This document shows positions 29,296 through 37,422 of a DNA stretch of 55,235 nucleotides, in pieces. Both the position numbers and the translations under genes were made by a program. The stretch is from Alphaproteobacteria bacterium. Its GTDB lineage: Bacteria > Pseudomonadota > Alphaproteobacteria > JACZXZ01. The stretch lies in assembly GCA_035625915.1 (NCBI GenBank), contig DASPOR010000205.1, positions 1 to 55,235 of the forward strand. The letters are read 5' to 3'. The stretch's first letter is position 1; each line of letters opens with the position of its first letter. The notes beneath the pieces are model-generated. The model ran no database searches, had not been told where the DNA came from, and saw only the letters and a program-made list of their open reading frames with translations.

Positions 29296-30626
29296 GGATC
29301 ATCACGAACGAAAATGCGGTGGCGCGCGAAATTGCGAACCTGGTTGCGCGCCGCAGGCGCGGCTACAGCCTGGAAGCGCCTCTATACCTCGACGACGACG
29401 TGCTCGATTTCGACATGAAGGGCATTTTCGCCCGGCACTGGATTCATGTGGGTGCAACGCCGGAGGTGCCCGAGCCGGGGGACTACATCACGATCGAGAT
29501 GGGGAACTATTCCCTGATCGTCGTTCGCGGCGATGACATGAAGGTGCGCGCGTTTCACAATGTGTGCCGCCATCGTGGCGCGCGAATCCTGACCGAGCCG
29601 AGAGGCTCTTTGCGCAAGGTGGTCTGCCGCTATCACAACTGGACCTACGAATTGACCGGCGCGCTCTGCCAGGCCGAGCACGTAGCCCCGGACATCGAGC
29701 GCGATTGCCTAGGCCTCAAACCCGTCCATCTGCGCGATCTTTGCGGCTTGATTTTCGTCTGCCTGGCGGACGAACCGCCGGCCGATTTCGATGAGATGGC
29801 GTGCATCGTCGAGCCCTATTTGGCGCCCCATCGGCTGGAGCAATGCAGGCTTGCGCACCAGATCGATCTGATCGAGGACGGAAACTGGAAGACCGTCATG
29901 GAAAACAATCGGGAATGCTATCACTGCAGCAGGCATCCCGAGCTCATGAAGACGTTCTTTCAATTCTTCGCCCACGCGGCGAGCGACGTGAAGCCGCGCC
30001 AAGCGGCGTATTACGAGCGATATAGGCGAATCCAGGGCGAGTTCGTCGACACCTGGAATGAGCTCGGGCTTCCCTGGAAGCTCGTCGAGCATCTCGATCA
30101 CAGGGCGACAGCGTTCCGGGTCGAGCGCCTCGCTCTCGACAATCGCGGCGAATCCTACACGATCGATACGGCGATCGCGTCCAAGCGGCTCGTTGGCGGG
30201 TTTTCTGTCCCGCGTCTCGGCGCCCTTTCGCTCCACACGCAGCCCAACTCCTGGAATCACTTCTTGAGCGATCATGCGGTCATCTTCTCGGTCTTCCCGC
30301 TCGCACCCGAGCGAACCCTGGTGCGCACGAGCTGGTTCGTCCACAAGGACGCGGTCGAGGGCAAAGACTACGATCTCGACAACCTGACCCGCGTTTGGCG
30401 CAAGACGAACGAGCAGGACGCCACGTTCGTCGCCTGGTCCGGGGCCGGCGTGCGAAGTGCGGGCTATGAGCCCGGCCCTTTCTCGCCGAACGAAAACCAG
30501 GTCGAGAAATTCCTCGACTGGTACATCGAGCGCATGGCCGCCTATCTCGACGAGCGGCTCGCGATCCCCACGACTCCCGCAATCGCGCAAGGTGCGGGAC
30601 GCGGTTCTCTTGCGACACATATTTAG
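29292..30626 (+). CDS. Rieske non-haem iron oxygenase, GbcA/stachydrine-demethylase-like
   Basis: The 444-residue alpha subunit of a ring-hydroxylating-type oxygenase. The [2Fe-2S] ligands are Cys92-x-His94 and Cys112-x2-His115. The mononuclear-iron segment is ENNRECYHCSRHPEL, with His211 and His215. This ENNRECYHC form is characteristic of oxygenases that demethylate quaternary amines such as glycine betaine (GbcA) and proline betaine. An N-methylated or quaternary ammonium substrate is therefore suggested. It needs a reductase partner; none was recognised next to it. It is translationally coupled to the mutase gene. Confidence 0.85.
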   Translation: MRIITNENAVAREIANLVARRRRGYSLEAPLYLDDDVLDFDMKGIFARHWIHVGATPEVPEPGDYITIEMGNYSLIVVRGDDMKVRAFHNVCRHRGARILTEPRGSLRKVVCRYHNWTYELTGALCQAEHVAPDIERDCLGLKPVHLRDLCGLIFVCLADEPPADFDEMACIVEPYLAPHRLEQCRLAHQIDLIEDGNWKTVMENNRECYHCSRHPELMKTFFQFFAHAASDVKPRQAAYYERYRRIQGEFVDTWNELGLPWKLVEHLDHRATAFRVERLALDNRGESYTIDTAIASKRLVGGFSVPRLGALSLHTQPNSWNHFLSDHAVIFSVFPLAPERTLVRTSWFVHKDAVEGKDYDLDNLTRVWRKTNEQDATFVAWSGAGVRSAGYEPGPFSPNENQVEKFLDWYIERMAAYLDERLAIPTTPAIAQGAGRGSLATHI

Positions 30627-30740
30627 ATCGCGGCAGGTCGACAGGGCCGTGATCCACAGGCCCGTGATCCGATGCCGGCCGTACCGACGGAGTCTCGGCG
30701 TTCCCGCTCCCCTTCCGCGACGGCTCTGGCGTCGCGTTCA

Positions 30741-31553
30741 ATGACGACTGCGGAACGCACGCGACTTTCGCGACGACAGCCCGCGCCTCGTGCGGCGACC
30801 CGAATCCCGAGACTCCTCTGCCTTCTGGCCGGAGAGCCCGAGGGGACGACGCTTTCCCGCCTCAGTGCAACGAGCGGCACGCCCAAGAGCAGCCTCCTTG
30901 CCTTGCTGCGCGCGCTGACCGAGAGCGGCTTCGTGCTTCATCGCGACGGGCGATATGCGATTGGCCCGGAGGCGGTCAAATTGGCGTCCTCGATCGTCGC
31001 ACTCAGATCCTTTCCCGACATCGCCATTCCCGTTGTCGATGCGCTCGCCGACGCGACGGGTGAAAGTGCATTGCTGGCGGAGCTTGCCCCCGACGGCGCC
31101 GCTGCAGTCTATATCTATAAGGCCGAGAGCAAGAGCGCCTTGCGCTTCATCGCCGAGGTCGGCTCGCGAGAGCCGCTTTATGCGTCGGCCGTCGGCCGAG
31201 TCCTGCTCGCGTTTCAGCCGAAGGTGTTTCGGGACCGCTACGTCGCGCATACCAAGCTCATCCCCCTCACGTCCAGAACGACGAAGTCCAAGGCGGAACT
31301 TCGCCGGATCGTGGACGCCGTGTGCCGCGAGCGTCGGGCTGTCTCGTTCGAGGAAACGATCGAGGGGGTTGCCGGTATCGCTGCACCTGTTTTCGACAGG
31401 ACGGGCAATCTTCTTGCGGGCCTCGTGATCGGAGCGCCCGTCGCACGTGCGCAGCCGCGCGTCGAAGCCTTGGCGAATGAGGTTGCCAACGCGGCCGACG
31501 AGATTTCCCGCCTGATGGGATATTCGAAAAATCGCCCATCTAGCGCCTCGTGA
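30741..31553 (+). CDS. IclR family transcriptional regulator
   Basis: A 270-residue regulator: an N-terminal winged helix (LLCLLAGEPEGTTLSRLSATSGTPKSSLLALLRALTES read as helix-turn-helix, residues about 24-85) and a C-terminal effector domain (SAVGRVLLAF, then RERRAVSFEETIEGVAGIAAPVFD). IclR proteins control aromatic, acid and sugar catabolism. The start used is ATG 30741 (MTTAERTRL); upstream ATG 30672 is in frame. It lies in the catabolic island after the Rieske gene and before the flavin monooxygenase, both on the same strand. Confidence 0.88.
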   Translation: MTTAERTRLSRRQPAPRAATRIPRLLCLLAGEPEGTTLSRLSATSGTPKSSLLALLRALTESGFVLHRDGRYAIGPEAVKLASSIVALRSFPDIAIPVVDALADATGESALLAELAPDGAAAVYIYKAESKSALRFIAEVGSREPLYASAVGRVLLAFQPKVFRDRYVAHTKLIPLTSRTTKSKAELRRIVDAVCRERRAVSFEETIEGVAGIAAPVFDRTGNLLAGLVIGAPVARAQPRVEALANEVANAADEISRLMGYSKNRPSSAS

Positions 31554-31623
31554 AGTTTGGGGGTTATCGTGGGTCTCGATTTGGCGCGCTATCGACGCCA
31601 TTCAATCGCAAGGGACGGTAGGC

Positions 31624-32853
31624 ATGGAAGCGATCGCGGTGCAGTGCTGCATTGCTGGCGGCGGTCCCGCCGGAATGATGCTTGCTTATCTTTTGGCCCG
31701 CGCCGGCGTCGAAGTACTCGTTCTCGAGAAGCATGCCGATTTTCTCCGCGACTTCCGCGGCGATACGATCCACCCTTCGACCCTCGAGATCATGGCCGAG
31801 TTGGGGATTTTGGATGAATTCCTGAAACTGCCGCACCAGAAGGCATTTTCGCTCGGCGCTCAGGTCGGCGGCGCCGAATTCACCTTTGCCGAATTTTCCC
31901 ATCTGCCGACCCGCTGCAAGTTCGTGGCATTCATCCCCCAATGGGACTTTCTCGACTTCATCGCCGAGCAAGGAAAGCGCTATCCGTCGTTTTCACTGCG
32001 CATGTGCTGGAATGTGACGGGCTTGATCGAGGAGTCCGGCGGCGTTGTTGGTGTACGGGCGACGACGCCGGAGGGTGAGGTTACGATTCGTGCGGACCTC
32101 GTTGTCGGTGCAGATGGCCGGCACTCGACCGTGCGAAAGGAGGCCGGACTCGAAACACTCGATCTCGGCGCTCCCATGGACGTGCTCTGGTTCGGCATCC
32201 CGCACCGCCCCGGCGATCCGGATGAAACCATGGGCCGCTTCGATGCAGGGCGGATCTTCATCATGATCAATCGCGGCGATTCGTGGCAATGCGGCTTCGT
32301 CATTCCGAAGGGCACGATCGAGGGAATACACGCGAAAGGCCTGCCGGCGTTTCGCAACGAGGTCGCGGCACTCGCACCCTTTGTCGATGACCGTGTCGAG
32401 GCACTCGACGACTGGGCGAAGATCCAGTTGCTCACCGTTCGCGTGGACCGCTTGCGCCGATGGTATCGCGCCGGTCTTCTTTGCATCGGCGATGCGGCCC
32501 ATGCGATGTCGCCAATCGGCGGCGTCGGGATCAATCTCGCGATCCAGGACGCGGTGGCTGCCGCCAACGTGCTTGCCGCACCGCTCCGGCGAGGCCGCCC
32601 GGTCGGCGATCTCCTGCGCCGCATCCAGGAAAGACGCATGCTGCCCACGCGGATCACCCAGCGGGTCCAGTTGGCGATCCAGGATCGCGTCGTCAGCCGC
32701 ATCTTCGAGCGCAAGGTGGCCATCGCACCCCCACTCTTCCTACGGCTCGCGGCCCGCTTCCCGGTCTTGCAGCGGATCCCCGGCCGCTTCGTCGGCATGG
32801 GTTTCCGGCCCGAGCATGTGCAAAGCCCGGAAGCGGAAAGAATCAGTGGCTAG
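31624..32853 (+). CDS. FAD-dependent aromatic-type monooxygenase (PHBH fold)
   Basis: A 409-residue class A flavoprotein monooxygenase. The FAD dinucleotide motif is IAGGGPAGMMLAYLLARAG, the NAD(P)H/FAD motif is DLVVGADGRHSTVRK, and the ribityl-binding GD motif is CIGDAAHAMSPIGGVGINL. Members hydroxylate phenols and heteroaromatic rings, and some work in ubiquinone synthesis. Context suggests a catabolic role. The stop TAG (32851-32853) is the first triplet of the REP-like repeat. Confidence 0.87.
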   Translation: MEAIAVQCCIAGGGPAGMMLAYLLARAGVEVLVLEKHADFLRDFRGDTIHPSTLEIMAELGILDEFLKLPHQKAFSLGAQVGGAEFTFAEFSHLPTRCKFVAFIPQWDFLDFIAEQGKRYPSFSLRMCWNVTGLIEESGGVVGVRATTPEGEVTIRADLVVGADGRHSTVRKEAGLETLDLGAPMDVLWFGIPHRPGDPDETMGRFDAGRIFIMINRGDSWQCGFVIPKGTIEGIHAKGLPAFRNEVAALAPFVDDRVEALDDWAKIQLLTVRVDRLRRWYRAGLLCIGDAAHAMSPIGGVGINLAIQDAVAAANVLAAPLRRGRPVGDLLRRIQERRMLPTRITQRVQLAIQDRVVSRIFERKVAIAPPLFLRLAARFPVLQRIPGRFVGMGFRPEHVQSPEAERISG

Positions 32854-32924
32854 TGTGTGGCCTTGAATCCGAAATTCGCTCACGATCCCGCACTCAGCCG
32901 TGGCGAATTTCGGATTCGCCACAC
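32851..32924. repeat. REP-like palindromic repeat, copy 1 (two inverted units)
   Basis: GAATCCGAAATTCGC (32865-32879) and its exact reverse complement (32903-32917) are 23 bp apart. The right unit extends to give GTGTGGCGAATCCGAAAT on the minus strand, identical over 18 bases to the copy at 38197. The left unit starts with the monooxygenase stop codon (TAGTGTG) and has a short insertion (GTGTGTGGCCTT). A large stem-loop is expected in RNA. Confidence 0.75.
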
Positions 32925-33717
32925 GAGAAAGCTCGCCGCACTTGCGTTGCCGCTCGCCCTCGGCGCTTGTGCGCCGGCTCACGTGCCGGATTTCGCCGAG
33001 AAGCCCTTCGAGCCTTTCAATCGAGAAGATACGGTGGCGATCGCGATGCGCGAATGGCGGCTCTTCGGCGAGCCCGTCGACGATGCCCCACCCGACGCGC
33101 GGCCGAATCCACCACCGGAGCAAAAGCCCGAGCGCTGGCCCGGCCTTTGGGAGCGCGTCGGCGAATATTGGTGGATTGGGCAGGACCCCGGCATCCCGGA
33201 AGTGGGGTGGACCGGCAAGCACGACCAGAATGGCCGGGTCTTTCCCTATCTGGAGGACGGCGAATACGCGTGGTCGGCGGCGTTCATCTCCTACGTGATG
33301 CGCATCGCCGGGGCTGGCTCCCGCTTTCCCTACTCGCCAAATCATTCGACCTACGTCAACGCCGCCGCGGCGCACCGCTCGCCCATCCTGCGCGCCTGGT
33401 CGCCCGAAGCCTATGCGCCAAAACGCGGCGACTTGATCTGCCGCGGGCGTCTTTGGGCGAGGAAGCTTCGCTTGAGCGACCTTCCGACCGCCGATTTCTG
33501 GCCGGGACACTGCGCCATGGTCGTCGCGGTCGATCGCGAGACGCTGGGCACGCTTGGCGGCAACGTCAATGACGCCGTGACCATGGTTCACGTCCCCGTG
33601 ACTTCGAGTGGAACGCTGGCGACACCCGACGGCGCGGTCCTCGACCAGCGCTACCATTGGTTCGTCGTGATCGAGGTTCTCTATGACGCCGAGGCCGAGC
33701 CGGAAGCGGACAAGTGA
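32857..33717 (+). CDS. DUF2272 domain lipoprotein, start uncertain
   Basis: About 286 residues. After a poorly defined start is a basic, hydrophobic signal (TRKLAALALPLALGACAPAH) with a lipobox LGAC, so the mature protein is probably a lipoprotein. The body has the DUF2272 motif AWSAAFISYVMRIAG plus PYSPNHSTYVNAAAAHR. DUF2272 resembles papain-like/CHAP hydrolases, but its role is unknown. The first ~30 codons lie inside the REP-like repeat, and only GTG (32857) and TTG (32863) starts are available, so the repeat may have replaced the original start region. Confidence 0.72.
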   Translation: MALNPKFAHDPALSRGEFRIRHTRKLAALALPLALGACAPAHVPDFAEKPFEPFNREDTVAIAMREWRLFGEPVDDAPPDARPNPPPEQKPERWPGLWERVGEYWWIGQDPGIPEVGWTGKHDQNGRVFPYLEDGEYAWSAAFISYVMRIAGAGSRFPYSPNHSTYVNAAAAHRSPILRAWSPEAYAPKRGDLICRGRLWARKLRLSDLPTADFWPGHCAMVVAVDRETLGTLGGNVNDAVTMVHVPVTSSGTLATPDGAVLDQRYHWFVVIEVLYDAEAEPEADK

Positions 33718-33755
33718 GTCGGGAGTCACGACGCGGCATCTCGTTCGGTGGGCAT

Positions 33756-33798
33756 GAAGTTCCCATGATTTTTGGCGGCGGCCACATTTGGGAACTTC
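33756..33798. promoter_or_regulatory. 10-bp perfect inverted repeat upstream of the FbiB-C gene
   Basis: GAAGTTCCCA (33756-33765) and TGGGAACTTC (33789-33798) are separated by 23 bp. A second inverted pair, TTCCAG/CTGGAA, follows. The location between the DUF2272 stop and the nitroreductase start fits either a terminator-like hairpin or an operator. There is no T run after it. A -10-like TATATT occurs at 33825-33830. Confidence 0.45.
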
Positions 33799-33868
33799 CA
33801 GTCCGAAGCGCACGCTGGAATCGATATATTGATCGGGTGGCGCGGGTCCCGTGCAGGAGGATGAGTTT

Positions 33869-34519
33869 ATGATGGCGGTTGAAATTTCCCCTCGCGCGGC
33901 GATCTGGCATGAGCTCGTTGCGGGCCGGCGTTCCATCCGTCGCTATGACGCGACACCGGTTGCGGCCGACATGATTCGCAGGATCCTGAGCGCCGGCTGC
34001 TGGGCGCCGTCCGGCCACAATCGCCAACCCTGGCGATTTGCGGTACTCGAGGGTTTCGAGCAGAAGGACCGTCTCGCCCGCGCCATGGGCGAGCGATTAC
34101 GCGCCGACCGCGGTCGCGATGGCGACGCGGCGGCGGCGGTCGAGCAGGACGTGGCGCGTTCCTATCGGCGAATTACCGATGCGCCCGTTGTGATCGTGAT
34201 AGCGCTCGACATGGTTGACATGGACCGCTATCCCGATGAGCGGCGCCGGAAGGCCGAATATTTGATGGCCGTGCAAAGTACGGCGATGGCCGCACAGAAC
34301 CTCCTGCTGGCATCCCATGCCGAGGGTCTCGGTGCGTGCTGGATGTGCGCCCCGCTCTTCTGCCAATCGACGGTCGCGGAAGCACTGGCACTGCCACCGG
34401 GATGGGAGCCCCAGGCCCTCGTCACCTTGGGTTGGCCGGCGGATGGGGGCAAGCCGGTCACGCGAAAGCGCCTCGATGACGTGATCTGGACGGCGGGCGG
34501 CGGGCGGGTGCCCGAATGA
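33869..34519 (+). CDS. Nitroreductase-family protein like FbiB C-terminal domain (dehydro-F420-0 reductase)
   Basis: A 216-residue FMN-dependent nitroreductase fold. It matches by eye the C-terminal half of mycobacterial FbiB, which reduces dehydro-F420-0 to F420-0: RRSIRRYDATPVAADMIRRI, then WAPSGHNRQPWRF, and a GLGACWMCAPLF segment followed by ALALPPGWEP. In actinobacteria this domain is fused to CofE; here CofE is separate (39088), so the pair reconstructs FbiB in two genes. ATG 33869 follows AGGAGG by 8 nt. Alternative: a nitroreductase of other specificity, less likely given the complete F420 gene set nearby. Confidence 0.78.
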   Translation: MMAVEISPRAAIWHELVAGRRSIRRYDATPVAADMIRRILSAGCWAPSGHNRQPWRFAVLEGFEQKDRLARAMGERLRADRGRDGDAAAAVEQDVARSYRRITDAPVVIVIALDMVDMDRYPDERRRKAEYLMAVQSTAMAAQNLLLASHAEGLGACWMCAPLFCQSTVAEALALPPGWEPQALVTLGWPADGGKPVTRKRLDDVIWTAGGGRVPE

Positions 34520-34600
34520 ATGCGGTTCCCGTCGATACCTCGCGGTGCGATATCGCGATCCGGTCCGATGGGATCGGCTCACGCTCTCGCAGCTTCGCTT

Positions 34601-35395
34601 TTACGGGATTTTCAGCGACGGATCGGCGGTTCCTTCGTCGGACGATGCCACGAGTTGCGAGGGTTCGAGCAAATCGGTTTCGATCGATATGCAATCCCCG
34701 CGATAGATGATGTCGGCCACATAAATGGCGACCCCTTTGCGGTTGGTCACGACGCAATGAGCCTCCGCCGTCGGCGCGTTCAGCGGCACTTCGAGAAGCC
34801 GGGCCGTTTCCGGGTCCGCGGTTCCAATGACAAGGGTCTGGCGCGCCCGAGCGATCTGGATGTTTGGCAATGACGCGACGATGGGAAGGGCGGTGCGGGT
34901 GCGGAACCCATAGGGGTCCTGTTTGAAGACATCCTCGGCAATATGGAGGCTGACCAGCGAATAGGGATGCCTGTGGCGCGACTGTAAGCTGCGCATGTAC
35001 ACGTAGTCCTTGGCAGGCACACCGTCGCCGAAATTGAGCTTGGGCGGTCGTACCGGCAAGCTCACGGGAAGGAACTTGGGAACGTTCCCTTTGATGGTTT
35101 CGATCAACGAGGACCAGGTGGTGTTGAGCTTGAGCCAGCGGCGATCGCCAGCCCCCTCGGCGACAAAGGTTCCCTTGCCTTGCTGACGGCGGACCCAACC
35201 CTCCTTTTGCAGGAGATCGACAGCCTGTCGCGCCGTCACGCGCGCGACCTCGAATTCTTCCTGTAGCTCCTCGAGCGTGGAAATCTGAGCGCCGGGCGTC
35301 CAATGCCCTTCCTCGATGCGACGGCGCAGCGTCGTCGCAAGCTGGATGTAAAGCGGCACCCGGCTCAATCGGAATGTCTTTGCCCATGGACCCAT
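34601..35395 (-). CDS. GntR/HutC family transcriptional regulator with UTRA domain
   Basis: 264 residues. The N-terminal winged helix includes PLYIQLATTLRRRIEEGHW, the recognition segment VARVTARQAVDLLQKEGWV and the wing RRQQGKGTFVAE. The C-terminal UTRA-type ligand domain ends with AIYVADIIYRGDCISIETDL. Regulators of this group bind small metabolites (urocanate, phosphonates, sugar phosphates) and palindromes with a GTATATAC-like core. It lies in front of pxpC on the opposite side from the PxpA gene, and is the best local candidate to bind the 22-bp palindrome at 27402. Confidence 0.87.
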   Translation of the reverse strand: MGPWAKTFRLSRVPLYIQLATTLRRRIEEGHWTPGAQISTLEELQEEFEVARVTARQAVDLLQKEGWVRRQQGKGTFVAEGAGDRRWLKLNTTWSSLIETIKGNVPKFLPVSLPVRPPKLNFGDGVPAKDYVYMRSLQSRHRHPYSLVSLHIAEDVFKQDPYGFRTRTALPIVASLPNIQIARARQTLVIGTADPETARLLEVPLNAPTAEAHCVVTNRKGVAIYVADIIYRGDCISIETDLLEPSQLVASSDEGTADPSLKIP

Positions 35396-35454
35396 TTTCG
35401 ATCGCCTTTATCTGGTTTTCGTTTGCACCCAATCGATCGGCGCATGTTCATTCT

Positions 35455-36489
35455 TTACTCATGGCCCGATACCGCGCCGCTGATCAGGTTGGTGCGGTAG
35501 AGCACATCGAGATCGAGCCCGGTCGCCGCTGCTGCCGGCGCCACCGTCGACATGAGCGCTTGAAATTCCGCCTCCTGATCGCGGCGAAGCCGCTCCGCCG
35601 TCGCGACGTCGACGATTGAAAATCGCATCGTGTCGCCCGTCCGGCGGCGGCCGACGGCCGCAAGATCGGCCGACACGACGGTCGCGATCTTGGGATAGCC
35701 GCCGGTCGTCTGATGGTCCGCCAGGAGAAGTATCGGCTGGCCCGATCCCGGCACCTGGATGGCGCCCGTCGCAATGCCATCGGACACGATGTTGTATCCG
35801 TCGCGATGCTGGAGGAGAGGCCCGTCGAGTCGCATGCCCATGCGGTCGGCATTCTTGGATACGCGATATTCGGCGCCGACCAGGCATTCGATGGCCTCGT
35901 CCGTGAAGTGATCTTCCTGTGGACCGAGCACGATCCTGACCGGTCGGTCGCGCTCGTGCGGTGGAGGATGCGGGATGCGGATTTCGCCGCGATCCTCGAC
36001 ACGCTCCCGGTGGAGTGCTAGCAGATCGCCTTGGCGCAAAGGACGACCATTGAAGCCGCCGAAGCCGCCACGCACGTAGCTCGAGGCACTGCCTAGGCAT
36101 GGCTCGACCGCGAATCCGCCCTCGACCGCCAAGTAGCAACACGCGGAATCGCCGAGCTGCGTTGCCCGGAAGACCTCACCCTGCCGAAGCGAAAGGCTGC
36201 GCCATCCGCCAAGCTGCCGGGGGCGCTCGCCGACCAGCTCGAGTTCGGCATCCCCGCCGGCAAGGCCGACGCGAACGGAGTCGGCGCGCACTTCGAGCAC
36301 GGGAGACTGATAGAGAATTTCGAGGGCCGCCGTATTTTCCGGATTGCCCGCGAGGCGATTGGCGGCGCGAAGACTGAGCGCGTCGAGCGCACCCGAAACC
36401 GGCACACCGACATCCTGGTAACCGAACCGGCCAAGGTCCTGGATCGTGGTGTAAAGGCCGGGTGCGACGACGCTGAGCGAGGCGTTCAC
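35455..36489 (-). CDS. pxpC: 5-oxoprolinase subunit PxpC (biotin-dependent carboxyltransferase family)
   Basis: A 344-residue KipA/PxpC-type protein: SVVAPGLYTTIQDLGRFGYQ at the start, GVPVSGALDALSLRAANRL, then ADRMGMRLDGP and ILLLADHQTTGGYPKIATV, all family hallmarks. With PxpA and PxpB it forms the ATP-dependent prokaryotic 5-oxoprolinase that opens 5-oxoproline to glutamate; some paralogues act on other lactams. The GTG start overlaps the pxpB stop by four bases (GTGA), so the two are translationally coupled. Confidence 0.86.
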   Translation of the reverse strand: MNASLSVVAPGLYTTIQDLGRFGYQDVGVPVSGALDALSLRAANRLAGNPENTAALEILYQSPVLEVRADSVRVGLAGGDAELELVGERPRQLGGWRSLSLRQGEVFRATQLGDSACCYLAVEGGFAVEPCLGSASSYVRGGFGGFNGRPLRQGDLLALHRERVEDRGEIRIPHPPPHERDRPVRIVLGPQEDHFTDEAIECLVGAEYRVSKNADRMGMRLDGPLLQHRDGYNIVSDGIATGAIQVPGSGQPILLLADHQTTGGYPKIATVVSADLAAVGRRRTGDTMRFSIVDVATAERLRRDQEAEFQALMSTVAPAAAATGLDLDVLYRTNLISGAVSGHE

Positions 36490-37208
36490 GCAACCATCCT
36501 CTCGTGCGGGACCTCATATCGCCCATCTGCCACGGCGGCACGGATCGCCGCATAGTCGTCCTCGCCGATCGGATCGAACTTGACGGCATCGCCGGGTGCA
36601 AAGAGTGCGGGTCGGGTCGAGGCGAGGTCGAACATGACGATCGGCGTCGTCCCGATGAGATGCCAGCCGCCCGGGCTTTCGATCGGATAGATGGCGGTCA
36701 TCGCCATCGCGATGGCGACCGAGCCCGCCGGCACGCGCAAGCGCGGATCGACCTGCCGTGGCAACGCGAGACGCTCGGGCAAGTCGCCCATATAGGGAAA
36801 TCCCGGCAAGAAGCCGATCATGTAAACGTGGTATTGAGTACGCGAATGAAGCTCGACGACTTCCGCCGTCGTGAGATTCGTCCGCTCGGCGACGGTGGCG
36901 AGATCGGGGGCGTAATCGCCTTCGTAGCAGACCGGGACCCGCCAGAGCCGCTGGCGCTGCTCGAGCCGCCCCGCCGCATCGAGAAGGGTGCCGATTGCGT
37001 CGACCAGTGTTGCGGAACTCGTTTGCAAGGGGTCGTAATGGACCATGAGCGAGCGAAATGTCGGGACTGTCTCGATCACGCCGGTGAGGCCTGAGGTGCG
37101 TATCCGCATGCTCAGGCGCAGGACCCGCTCGCTGACGCCGCGGTCGATTTGCGAGCCGAACTCGACGACGATGGCGCTATCGCCGGAAGGCAGAAACTTG
37201 ACCGTCAA
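36486..37208 (-). CDS. pxpB: 5-oxoprolinase subunit PxpB (KipI family)
   Basis: 240 residues. Family marks are FLPSGDSAIVVEFG at the start, the central YHVYMIGFLPGFPYMGDLP and SPGGWHLIGTTPIVMFD. PxpB works with PxpC as the kinase/activating part of 5-oxoprolinase. It is divergent from pxpA, with the shared 31-bp element (37285-37315) in the 214-bp gap. Confidence 0.87.
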   Translation of the reverse strand: MTVKFLPSGDSAIVVEFGSQIDRGVSERVLRLSMRIRTSGLTGVIETVPTFRSLMVHYDPLQTSSATLVDAIGTLLDAAGRLEQRQRLWRVPVCYEGDYAPDLATVAERTNLTTAEVVELHSRTQYHVYMIGFLPGFPYMGDLPERLALPRQVDPRLRVPAGSVAIAMAMTAIYPIESPGGWHLIGTTPIVMFDLASTRPALFAPGDAVKFDPIGEDDYAAIRAAVADGRYEVPHERMVA

Positions 37209-37284
37209 CGTCCTGCACCCGATCCCGCAAGGCCCTGGCCGAGCGGCCTTGGCGACCGACGAACCAGTTGATTCGCCAAGAAGG

Positions 37285-37315
37285 CCTATCTTATTATCGT
37301 CTCAATGTTGGTACC
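37285..37315. promoter_or_regulatory. Conserved 31-bp element, copy A (pxpB/pxpA divergent region)
   Basis: It begins CCTATCTTATTATCGTC and ends TACC. The copy at 48572-48602 has 24 of 31 identical positions, including the 17-bp core CCTATCnTATTATCGTC. On the minus strand the core reads GACGATAATA, in which GATAAT could act as a -10 for the leftward gene. Both copies sit in divergent intergenic regions. Confidence 0.6.
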
Positions 37316-37422
37316 ACATGGGGCGGAAAAAAACCAGCGCCCGCTCCACCGACCCATGTGAGCGATGGGCGGCGGTCAGCGAGGCCGGGCAGCCCAACGA
37401 AGCGGCGAGGAAGGATCGAGCG

